From positions 1 to 46,717 of the forward strand of contig QANT01008682.1 of the NCBI GenBank assembly GCA_003254885.1: a stretch of DNA of 46,717 bases, written 5' to 3'. Under the pieces are notes generated by a model, which ran no database searches, had not been told where the DNA came from, and saw only the letters and a program-made list of their open reading frames with translations. A program made the translations under genes and the position numbers. Positions 19,581-30,072 of the stretch are shown here, one piece after another. The DNA is from Purshia tridentata. Its lineage: Eukaryota; Streptophyta; Magnoliopsida; Rosales; Rosaceae. Positions within the stretch are counted from its first letter, which is position 1; the number at the start of each line of letters is the position of its first letter.

Positions 19581-20344
19581 TGGGCATCTTTACTCTCTTT
19601 TCACATCAACGGTGGAGAGTTAGTGGTTGTACTTATATGTAAGGTCAAATTTGTCATCATCTTTTTAAAAAACAATAGAATTAGCCATGACCCATGACTG
19701 TTATAAACACACACGTAAATGCTAAAGTATAGATTTGCACTCTATAATTTGATTCTTTATGCCATAGATTTGCTTTAGCATGGTGTATAATTTGGGTGGA
19801 ACAATATTAGCTTAAATCTATACTATAATAAAGGGTTTTCCTAATTTGTAATGAGCGATGCAAAATAAATATGTAAGGTAAATATTATCGAAATTCAAAT
19901 CTCACATTTATTATTAGATAACTTATTTTGCTTTAAAGAAAAGTTTTTTTAATATGTTATCTACCTGAATTTTAGGGTTAATTTTAGGAATTTTTCTTCC
20001 CTTCTCAATATTTCACTCTTCCTAATTGTTATATAAAGTCACATGATCAGATCTTAATTAAAGGAGAAAATTTTACTCTTGAAATCGTATTTTTATTGTC
20101 CATGAGTTTTAACTCAAGTGGTCAACATTTTAGATTCAGATTCACACTAACAAGTAAAAAGCATTAATGCAACATGAAAGCCATGCATGGTGGCCAACCA
20201 TAATAACCAATCAAACCTAATACATCAGGCTTGCTTACCAAAAAGGGAAAAATATAAAAAAACATCGGGCTCACAGTTTTGATTCAAAAACTGTACTTCT
20301 CACATTCATTCATCTAAAGAAATCGACTTTCGCCCTTTCTTTTT
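19581..20344. other. Spacer between LEA14 copies D and E
   Basis: No gene. Contains the Helitron-like terminus at 19817 and a weak ATGCTAAAG/CTTTAGCAT inverted pair around 19715-19782. Confidence 0.5.
19817..19833 (+). mobile_element. Helitron 5'-end-like sequence
   Basis: TCTATACTATAATAAAG preceded by A matches the typical 5' terminus of plant Helitrons, which insert between A and T. No 3' hairpin with CTRR could be fixed downstream, so the element boundary and type are unproven. Confidence 0.35.
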
Positions 20345-21365
20345 TCAATCTTTAACAATTTTGGTCTCCGTCTCTTTTTTATTTTCTTCCTTGGCCTCGA
20401 TCTCCTTTTTATTTCCGTCGTCGGCCTCCTTTGAACCCCAAATCATATCAGAGAGGGTGGGAAGTTTGATCTCGCCCTTGCTAGAGAGTGGTATGGTAAG
20501 GTTGCCAACTACAGGAAGATCAATGATGAGACCCAAATCCAATTCATAGTCAATGTCCCAATCTCTAGCAACATCCTTTACCAAGGTCACAATTATAGAA
20601 TGTGGCACCTTCAGCAGCACCTCTAGTATAGTAGTGCCACTTGATTTGATCGACCCAGGGTCTGGTATATTTCCAGATGCAATCACACTGATTCACATGT
20701 ATACGTATACAAATCAGACAATTGATAATATTTATCTTATAGATATTAAAACAATTATATCAAATATTCAAAATTTAAAATCTAATTGTGAAAAAGTTCT
20801 AATATATTAAAACTATTCGTGTAAATGCTTGGAAATTTATGGGCCTACCCGAAACTCTTTGGATTAATTGATTCACAAGGATTTTGGATGTGAAATTGAA
20901 ACTCCATCATTTGGTCATTAAAAACTTCGAGAGAGTTTTGATTCTTGATATCTTTTATTGATTTCAAATCCGAAACCATTTTAACCGAACCAAAATCCTT
21001 CGATTTGATTCGGCAACGTTTATCTGGCACTTTTTCTAATCTAAACATCATTGCATGAGCATGGACACAAAACTCATCACATATTGTTCAAAGTCAAACG
21101 AGGGAAAAACAAAAACAAAAATGGTGTAAAATAAGATTGAGTTGGAATTATAAATCAACCTGCCGCTGCTTTTGAGGGTGTATTTGATCTCAAAGATGGG
21201 GATGGAATGTGGGTAGGGATTGTCGACAGACACCTTTGCAATGTAGTCCGCAGAGTCGCAGGACAACTTCTTGAAATCAACATCTGTAAGACTCGCATCT
21301 GGCGTTGGTATATTTGCCACTTTCTCTGCCACAAAGTTCTTGGCCTTGTCGATCAAGTTCGACAT
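20345..21365 (-). CDS. LEA14-type protein with K/E-rich C-terminal tail, array copy E
   Basis: Exons 21160-21365 and 20345-20687 (intron 472 nt, phase 2) encode 182 aa. The WHy-type core matches the other copies: MSNLIDKAKNFVAEKVANI, DVDFKKLSCDSADYIAKV, NPYPHSIPI, IASGNIPDPGSI, VPHSIIVTLVKDVARDW, PVVGNLTIPLSSKGEIKLP. After KLPTL, where copies B-D end within a residue or two, it continues with about 35 residues (SDMIWGSKEADDGNKKEIEA and a further K/E/T stretch), probably disordered. The Arg at the exon junction of the others is Ser here (AG|T). The full ABRE block of B-D is missing; only a GTGGGTTCGTGACA remnant is seen near 21587. Start at MSN, the equivalent of MSQ. Confidence 0.88.
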
Positions 21366-21769
21366 TTTCAAACACACAGATGAACAAACAAGGAGATATA
21401 TATAGATTTAAGCCTATGAATTTATTTTGGGTTATATATAATAAAGGCCAATGCTATTTCCACTCTTTCATGAATTTTCACACTCCCTATGTCAGTTTTC
21501 TATAAATTATAAAATTTTATTTTGGAGCCCATTGGATGAAATGGGAGTGCTAATAGCAGCTTCCTATATATAGAAATTGCTTGATTTGTGGGTTCGTGAC
21601 AAATTATGAACAAAGTTTCTAGAATAGGATGTTCCTATACACCTTCCGTCTGCAAAATTACCCTTAATTTGTGTTTGAAGATATGTAATTAGATGATTTT
21701 AGCGTGTACTTATATCTCTATTTTTATGTAAACATGTCAGAGATTTTAAATTCAGATCTTCCTATCTCA

Positions 21770-21953
21770 AGGGTGGGGATTGAGTGAAGGTTTGCGAGTG
21801 GGCTGCCTGTAAAGGAAGGTAGGAAGAGTGTTTTATTTCTATTTTTCAGATTTAATTTTTCAGGGTGGGGATTGAGTGAAGGTTTGCGAGTGGGCTGGCT
21901 GTAAAGGAAGGTAGGAACAGTGTTTTATTTCTATTTTTCAGATTTAATTTTTC
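21770..21953. repeat. Two-copy 92-bp tandem direct repeat
   Basis: Units 21770-21861 and 21862-21953 start AGGGTGGGGATTGAGTGAAG and differ by about two bases. They lie in spacer upstream of LEA14 copy E. Confidence 0.9.
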
Positions 21954-22642
21954 GTGGGGATATAAGTTATAACTTAGCACTGATAAATAATTTCCCTGCC
22001 ATTTTATTTTCATTTTGGTAAAACTTAAGCCGAATATTCGAATCCCCAAAGAATAAGCAAAGTATTTGGACCGACTATTGAGTGATAAACAAGATTAATT
22101 ATGGATATAAATACACATTTCGTGTACTAAATATTTAATCATTGATAATGAAATCTTCGCGTTTGGGAAAGTGCATGGTATTTCGTTTTCTTTCCTTCAT
22201 TACCAATCTTGACTATTTCCAACTTTTAATTTGAAATTTATTTATTCAGTAACCAGCTCATCCAATCTTGAAATTGCCTTACACCATTAGTTAAGAAAAG
22301 TTGAAAAAACAAAATTATTTTATTGTTAATGTGGAGCTTCACGCATACTCATTCCATGTATATTTGTATATAATATTGTACCGTACGTAACATGAACATG
22401 ACACCAAAGGATAAAAACACATGACGTGCCACAATATGGTAAGGATCGATCAGTAATTCAGCATTGTGCCAGGGGCTTGTAAGCATATGGGCTTAAGGCT
22501 GGGTCGGTCCACTTAAATAGTAATTGGGCTCTGGGTCTAATAGCTATAAAGCTAATGTAGCTAGCTAATTTTGGAAGTGTTTCTGGAGAAAGCATTTTTG
22601 CTCGATCAATAGCGCTTTTGTAAATTTTTCTGCTAAAAATAT

Positions 22643-22679
22643 AAGTGTTTCTAGCTTGTAAATACACTTAGAAACACTT
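22643..22679. repeat. 10-bp inverted repeat inside a MITE-like tract
   Basis: AAGTGTTTCT (22643-22652) and AGAAACACTT (22670-22679) form a perfect stem. The surrounding 22560-22800 (GCGCTTTTG, AACGCTTTTAG, AGCCAAACAAACC) resembles a dispersed plant MITE, but the ends are not clear. Confidence 0.45.
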
Positions 22680-23207
22680 TTTGAAAAGATCGAATCTATA
22701 AAGTGCTTATCCTTGAAAATCTATGTATAAGTATTATAACTTAAAATTCACTATCAAAAACGCTTTTAGTCCTTCTAATTAAAGTATAGCCAAACAAACC
22801 ATAGGCCATATTTTATCATATCATTTTTATTTTTATTTTTAAATAAAGGGGAGGAGGAATCAAACTTGAATTTATGGGGCAGGTCTATGGCCCTTCCAAC
22901 TAAGTAACCCCAATATATAACTGCCCGTGTCATTTAGAATACAAGAATTAAATGAGAAGTTTAATTATTATATAGTACACCAAGTAACATACAAATTAAT
23001 TAAGCTTACAAGTATCATATATGTATATTGACATTGATTTGGTACAAACTTTGGTTTCATTTATTTTTTTTTTCTCAGTCAGAGTCAACGTGTACAAGTA
23101 AGAGGATTAATAAGTACAATGCCAAAGGTTAAGAGACACGTAAGTACTGTGCATTCATCATGTTAATATGATATAGGCAATTGAAGCTTAGTGTAATTGA
23201 AATTAAA

Positions 23208-24676
23208 TTAGAAGCTGGAGAGGAATTGCATTTGCTTGAGAAGAGGGGTTAGGGTTTCCATGAGTTTTTCACAGGGATGATTGTGAATTCCTTCATATGT
23301 TGTCACCACGATGCTTGTGTCTTTAGAAAGCCTCTGGACTTGCTTTTTCACATTGCATGTGTGATGTGTGCATCGATAGTAGCTCCTGTATATATATGAC
23401 CATCCATGTTTCATGTGATAAAGTGAGAATCAATTTGAAGAATATATGGTAGGTCGATGTATTAAACTCAGCACAATGCAATCGAATAACACTAAACCAC
23501 AAGTAAATGCATGCCTTCAGTATATATTATCTTAGCCAGCTGGAGATAGATTATACAAAAATTTTACATATAAATATATTTTTGAAACATTAGCTTCGTA
23601 ATATTGTGCACACAATATATTCATAATTATGTGTGATAATATGATGTATTGATTGGAGATAGATCATACAAAACTCCTATTGGATTATTTATAAATTGTT
23701 AAAACATTAGCTTGGTGTTGTCGCACAATGAAAAATAGGAGTTTTTGGATTCTAGTTCCCAGTTCATAAGATTTATTAGTATTCGAATGGTTTGTTAATT
23801 TCTTTATAGTAAATTAGTCTAACATCCCTAACAGTATTTTCAATGATTTGGGACTTAATGATATATTACTATAGTAAAAATACAAGCTATAGAAGTCTAA
23901 CATCCCTAGCTAATTTTAAATTTTTGTTTTTCCTGTGTTTTAATTAATTAATTTGGATTATATATATATATATATATATCCTCTAGGGCAAAATACATAT
24001 ATGAATTAGAAATGTAAAAATTTTAGTCATGCAAATTAATTAATGCAATCAACTAGGTAGCTTGATTCAGTTAATAAAAATGCTAATTAAGAACGATATA
24101 TCGAGAAAATAATTAAAAAGAGAGCAAAGTATATGTATGATTATATATAGTTGTTAGAAAATAATATGTATTTAAAATGAATGGATGTACGTACCTGGGA
24201 TATAAGCTGTTCTTGACAGATTTCTGTCCATATTTTCTCCAGCGAAAGCCGTCATCAAGAATATCATCAGCACTCCGAGTCTGGAATGCAAACCTTGGCC
24301 GGCTCACTTTTCTCATTACATTATTCCGACCACCACTTTTACTTTTCTTACCCTTATTCATCATCACGTCTTCAATATTTTGATCAGCAGAGGCAGATGC
24401 AGCAGTAATTTCCACCATAGCTGAAGGGCTATTACTAATCTGATCATGACTGAACCCAAGCCCAGCAGCAGCAGCAGCTGCTTGACCAGAGAGAAGGCTG
24501 ATCCAGTCAATATCTGGAAAGACTTGATGATGAGGCTGATCCTCCAAAAGAGGAGGTGGGTTTAGTGAGGAGGATGAGGGTGTGAAGAGGTAGGGAGGGT
24601 TTTGGGGTTGAAGTAATAGTGGTAAGGATAGTGGTGATGAGGGGGTTGGAGGTGGATTATGGTCTTGGCCTTCCAT
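23208..24676 (-). CDS. WRKY transcription factor, group IIc, WRKY43/24/56-like
   Basis: Exons 24195-24676 and 23208-23385, with an 809-nt intron splitting the Arg codon of the PR dipeptide (AG|G), encode 219 aa. The N-terminus is Pro/Ser/Leu-rich, followed by an Ala run ([12 protein letters not shown]), a basic NLS-like [12 protein letters not shown], and one WRKY domain: [20 protein letters not shown] then [20 protein letters not shown] and [15 protein letters not shown]. The zinc ligands are C-X4-C and H-X-H. The C-terminus [15 protein letters not shown] is characteristic of the WRKY43/24/56 clade. It binds W-boxes as a nuclear regulator; WRKY43-type genes are linked to ABA and stress responses. 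The start at 24676 is preferred over an upstream in-frame Met because the protein then starts like relatives. Confidence 0.92.
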
Positions 24677-24975
24677 AATTAATTGGAATCTGTAGTGAGA
24701 TTGATGGGAGAGCAAGTGAGAATGTTTGATAATGTATATATATAAAGGGTGGGGGTTGATCATAAAGAGTTTAATTAGGTGGTGGAATGAAGCTAGGTGA
24801 AAGAAGTTGGACTGACCGACAGTTGAGAGAGAGAGAGAGTTGCTTAGGGTTGAAATTAATGTTACATATATCCACGAGGGTGCTTAATAGTGTTTATAAT
24901 TTCTGTTTATGGTGCACTCCCTCTAGGGGTAAAGGCTGATCGAAGCCAACTACATCTCAACTACTTTGGTTCAAC

Positions 24976-24997
24976 TGCCCTTTCAAGTGAAAGGGCA
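24976..24997. repeat. Perfect 10-bp stem with 2-nt loop
   Basis: TGCCCTTTCA and TGAAAGGGCA are separated by AG. It lies upstream of the WRKY43-like gene (minus strand). Function unknown. Confidence 0.6.
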
Positions 24998-25726
24998 TAG
25001 GAGGAGGCGTGCCTCGACATACATATCGTTATCATCAATGCATGCAAATTTGCATTTCATATTTGCGTTGCATGCTCTCTCTCTCTCTCTCTCATGGCTA
25101 TTTCTGTAATTTTATATATTGGGAACTTTAGGACACATGTTCAAATTGCCACAAAATTTAGTTTGATTAGATACTGTTTACCAACTTAAGTACCATTTGT
25201 TGCCAACACTATTCTTGTCTATGTACACCACAACCATCCTGAAGTGACTACCGAGTACCTACGTGCAGAGATCACAATTTCTCGAGTCAATGTGATGAAG
25301 CAAGAAAGGCTATAAATTGTTATATTTTTTTGTTGAGGAATGCTATTACCGTTTCCTTTCTACAGTTTATGTTTTAGATTATTTTTTAAAAATCAGTTCT
25401 GAAAAAAAAAAATAACTAATTCAAAAATTATTCAGTCATGTATTATTTTCAATTTAAAAAAATCTGAAAATGAAAAAGTTGGATTATTAAACTATACTGG
25501 ATGGAAAGGAGAAGGTGCATAGTATTTATCTTTTAGTGTTTTTTTTTCGATTTTAAGAATTACTTAATAATTCTAATAAATATGATATGTATTAATGTAT
25601 TTTACCATTTAGAAATAAAAAAGCTAAAAAAAAATACTCGAGACCTTCCATACCAGACGAGATCAGGCAGGAATGAGAATGGTAATTAAACTCAACGCCG
25701 TCTCTCCGTCATCCCTAAGGAACATA

Positions 25727-25927
25727 CAATAATGTTATTTTTACCATATTTTTATACCATATTTGTTATACCATCTTATGTTTCATTATTGTACTGGCAT
25801 GATATTTTTTTATTTTCAGGATTTTTATTTTTTTATTTTTAGTGTCCAATGTATGAATGACATGTAGATTGTCATATAAGATAATATAAAATTATAGTAT
25901 AAAAATGTGATAAGTATAACATTATTG
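25727..25927. mobile_element. About 200-bp MITE candidate with perfect 12-bp TIRs
   Basis: CAATAATGTTAT (25727-25738) and ATAACATTATTG (25916-25927) are exact inverted repeats. Inside, CCATATTTTTATACC and GTATAAAAATGTG extend the inverted similarity. There is no coding capacity. AACATA occurs close to both outer sides but not flush, so the target duplication is uncertain. Confidence 0.65.
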
Positions 25928-26435
25928 GAAAACATAATATCCATTTGAACCTTGTTTTGATGGGGGTAGGGTCATTCCTCATATACTAATTGTCGCAGCA
26001 ATTAGGCACTACTTCCAACACTATCGACCAGATGGAGAGCTTTCTGTTTAAATATATTGCTTGGATACCAAGAAAGGACAAGCATGTTATTGTTTAAGTG
26101 CTAAAACTTTCTGGATCTCCTTTTAGTTTACATGTATGTGATGGGGGGATCCTGAGGTCACCTAGAATGATTTCCAGCCTTGCATGACAAAGCACCATTA
26201 CCAATTGCCGTAAGAAAATATATTATTGCAGGAGAAAAAAAACATCACATCCAAATGAAAAGGCTAAAAGTTAACACCTTGATGCATCAAATAAGTACTC
26301 AAACGAACATGTTCAAAAATTCAGATACTGAGCCCAGCTTCAGCTGTCTCATGCCTAAGATTCTCTGTGTCAGGTTTAACTCTTCAAGCAACAGTCAATT
26401 ATCAATTCTTTCGACTGAATTGCATAGGTCTTGGA

Positions 26436-28910
26436 TCAGCTAATGACCATCTTGTTAAGAAATTCAGCTTTCTCAGGAAAATACTCCATCAATTCATCCT
26501 TGGTCACCCAAACAAAATCCTCACACTTCCCAATGTTCAACTTGTTGGTTGCAATCAATTGAGACTTAAAAAAGAATTGCTGGAAAAAAAGGACAACAAA
26601 TCAAATGAAACTCACTAACATTCAAGTTTTGCTAATAGGAATCATAGGCATAACACCAATATACATTTAATATTTATCAGCTAAAGCCAGTGTAAGGCAG
26701 AGAAAATGATTCCCACAAGCATACCTTATAAGATGGAGAATCTGACTCATTTTCTGCTGGCTGTATAACCACATGGGCCATGGGAGCATTTCCAACAAAA
26801 TATGTGTGGGACAGATCTCCTAGGACAGATTCTAAGGCAGATTCTGCACACTGAAAACACATGGGATTTATGGAAGAACAAAAAGAAGATAGATATAACA
26901 TCATATAACAGCCGTCACCTTTCGCAATGTCTCCTCAGACTCGTAAACCTTTTCTGGAAGATGCCAGACTGGCTTCCCAGTAGGAGACTCATGTGTGTTT
27001 CCATAGAGAAGAAGATATAGTCTTCTGTCAAGTGCTCTCTGCAATGACCTAAAGAACAAGAAAATCAACTTTAATATTCAGGTCATTGTGTGTGTGTGTG
27101 TGTGACATACAGAACCAAGTATTTTTAATGAAAATTTCAGTTTCAAGTCCACAAAAGTTTTATATATAAAGGATCTAATGAATTATTAATTCTTTCTCAC
27201 TTTTCTTTCAGAAGAAGATGCTAGATGTAACCAATATGATAACTTGCAATTGGCCAGAAGAAGCTAGGGCTGCTTCCTTCTGTCCCATGTAGCTTCGTCC
27301 TTACTAGTGTTTGTAAATACTTCCATAAAATTATTTCCTAACAGATACCTCCCCTCTATATAATAGCAACAATATAAATTAAACGGAAAAAGAAAAATTC
27401 ATATTACATAAATCCAAAAGGAAAGAAAAACCAATTAAAAAGTAACAACCAGAAAGCTATCAATTATAATCACTCAAATATCCAACAGCTAGAAGTAAAG
27501 GAAAATTATCCATCTTCTAACTTCCAAGAAGATTTTAGAAAAGGCTTATAAAATGATATGCAGATCCCACAAATTTATAAGCAAATGAGAATTTTCAGGT
27601 ATTCTTTTACTTAAAAAAAAAACCTGTAATGTGAACTAAAAAACAAAACAAAAATTAAACTCCTTACGTCCGATCATTCTTTTTGTCAGCTTCAGTTATC
27701 CTTGGAGCCGGTACATAATCGATTTGGTAGTCGCCTTTTCCCCTGTTGACCAAAAGTAAGTGTCATACTGAAGAAGTAAGAGTAAATACTGTTTGCAATT
27801 CTCTAGTGCGCACCGTTATATGTGTGAATAACGTTTATATAATAAACCAAACAATTGCATGTGAACTGTGCCAATTGTCTTCAATATGGTGCATTTATAA
27901 TTTCAATGTTGCCCACAAAATAAGAACAGAATAGAAATCGGCCATTCAACAAAACTTTCTAAAACAGTGTTGCTATGCATAGCTAAAACAACTAGGATGG
28001 ACAAAGTGTTTAAACAAAGCATATCAACATTTCAAAAAAATTTCAACTATCTAAAAATTGCACAAGGACCGAGAACAATCCGAATTGATAAATAGTTGGA
28101 CCGCATGCTGGACAGTGGACACAATATGTTCCAATGCACATACTGGATATTTAAGGCTGAAATGAAGATACTTTGCTAAATTGGCAAATATATTGGAGGG
28201 TGAATTTTATTGGTGAATTCCATGATGTGTTTGCTCACAACAGAAGTCAAAATTGCAATGTAGTTGTGAGTCTCTAAAAAGAAAAACCCACATGAAGTAG
28301 ATAACCTTTAAAGCAAACTTTACCTTGCATTAGACTTGTCTAGAAGTTCTTCTGGATACTGGCGCCGATATTGCTGTCGCCACCGAAACCTAAAATCCGA
28401 AAGAAAGAGAAAAGAAAAAACACACATGCAATCTCAGACTCTCAGTATGAGCTACTCTAAACACATAGCCATCAACATAGCGCATTTATCTAACCCAATA
28501 AAATAAAAAACAAAAAACAAAAATTGCAGTCATCAGTCATTTGCCCAGGACCTGCCATAGGTGGCTAAGTAAAGTAGAAAACACAGGGTTGAAAAATTGA
28601 ACTAATTTACTCGCCATTCATAACCATGTTTTGTCCCATCTTTTGAAATATGTAAAGCTGAGCTCAGTTCAGCTCAAATCAGCTAGCCCATATAGTTTCT
28701 AAAGTAATCAAAATGTTAAATTTTTTCTTTCATTTCTTTTCCCAAACTTTCTCTTCAACCAAACATTACCCTCTTTATCTAGTTTTACATAAAAACTATA
28801 GTGATTTAATCGATAGTATAGTCAATAAGATGAAAAATACGTATTGATTAAATCGCATCTTCCGAGTAACCAAACAGCGAGTAAAATGGGGGGGGCGGCG
28901 GCGTGGTTGG

Positions 28911-28952
<42 letters not shown>

Positions 28953-29136
28953 CTAACGAGAACTCCTGAAAGGCATAAACGACGGGGTCGATTTTGGGAA
29001 TAACAACAGGCAACCTCTCGAAGAGTACGGACGCCACGATTTTATCGGGGGAGGAGGAGGAGGAGGAGGTTGTGCTTGTGCAAAACCCTCGCTTTTTCAC
29101 GAGAGGCACACCCAAACTTGTCATCCTTCTCTGCAT
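26436..29136 (-). CDS. MRPL46: Mitochondrial large ribosomal subunit protein mL46
   Basis: Six exons, 28958-29136, 28324-28389, 27668-27742, 26919-27048, 26725-26850 and 26436-26579, total 720 nt (239 aa). All boundaries obey GT-AG. The N-terminus (MQRRMTSLGVPLVKKRGFCT, then a Ser run) looks like a mitochondrial presequence. Family landmarks in order: EFSFRWRQQYRRQYPEELLD, NARGKGDYQIDYVPAPRITE, SLQRALDRRLYLLLYG, GKPVWHLPEKVYESEETLRK, GNAPMAHVVI and EDFVWVTKDELMEYF, ending NKMVIS. This is the Nudix-like fold of mL46, used structurally in the mitoribosome rather than as a hydrolase. The start at 29136 is preferred; a Met 11 codons upstream (29169) is in frame. A (GA)n microsatellite lies in intron 1, very near the donor. 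Confidence 0.9.
28913..28945. repeat. (AG)n microsatellite in mL46 intron 1
   Basis: About 33 nt of AG dinucleotide repeats, read as a CT tract on the transcribed sense, start 13 nt after the exon-1 donor (28957). Likely length-polymorphic. Confidence 0.9.
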
Positions 29137-30072
29137 TCTGGATCTACAACACAACTGAATCAACTGCAACTTTTTGGAAAAAGCCTAAAGCCCTTGTTAA
29201 ACCCAAAAATCACACTCAGTCTACACTGTTGCCAGTTCTTAAGGTTTTTTTTATTTAATAAAACCAGGTTTTGTTTGTTTTATATTATTTATTTATTTAC
29301 TTATTACTTAAGTTATTATTAAATATGATTAATAATTGCATCGTTTAAATAATATTTGTTTTTTATAGTAATTTATAATTAGATTAAACTTGTAATTTTT
29401 TAAATTAGAAACGAAGGGAAGGGTATAGTGAGAGGAATGAAGGTGTGCAACTCAAAACAAATTGGGAATGCAACCTTCTCACCACTTAAATAACTAAACA
29501 AAGTTCGAACCATGCAATTCCTAAGAAGGCTCTCAGATGATGATTTGAGAGTTCATTGTAAAAATGCATCTGTATTAAAATTCCAAACCAAGATTATGTA
29601 AACACCTTCTCGTTTAAAATCACGGATGATATGCCCTTTTCTTGGAAAGATCAAAAGGTGAGGGAATTCCAACTTTGGTTTTTATTATTGGGTGTAGTGT
29701 AAGGTAAATACTCTTAATCGTTGAGCTGCAAGTCAAATGTTGTTCAATGTAAAGGACTCGCCTTATGGTATTTCCCAAAGGATCTACCATTAACAAGGGT
29801 TGCGTTAGTCACTAGATTGTGAGACTGCATGAATTGCATCCCATCATTAACGCTACACAGGCGCTTTATTTGATACAACCTCAAATTTACTTGAAAAAAT
29901 GAATCCTCATTCTAAAGAAAGTTTCTAGCATAATATACAAGCCTCAATTTGAACTCTAAGTTATAAAGAGACTGCTGCAAAGACTTTTTGGGCCACCAAT
30001 CTAAATTACCAAGGAAATGAAGGTGAATTAAATCCAGATAGCACAGAACTTGTGCCGGAACTGTAATGGAAA
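29137..30072. other. Spacer between mL46 and iminopeptidase genes
   Basis: Presumed 5' flank of mL46 and 3' UTR of the iminopeptidase. No gene, RNA or clear repeat recognised. Confidence 0.5.

Larger units (their letters stand above)
21366..23207. other. Spacer between LEA14 copy E and WRKY43-like gene
   Basis: It holds the 92-bp tandem repeat and the MITE-like tract at 22560-22800. At 21446-21565 the end GCTATTTCCACTC is loosely the inverse of GGGAGTGCTAATAGC. No gene recognised. Confidence 0.55.
24677..26435. other. Spacer between WRKY43-like gene and mL46
   Basis: Includes a (CT)n microsatellite (about 25075-25093), the hairpin at 24976-24997 and the MITE at 25727-25927. No gene recognised. 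Confidence 0.55.

Noticed and set aside
19712..19785. ATGCTAAAG/CTTTAGCAT inverted pair as a possible MITE or hairpin RNA
   Set aside because: Only 9 bp match with a long loop; expected by chance in AT-rich sequence.
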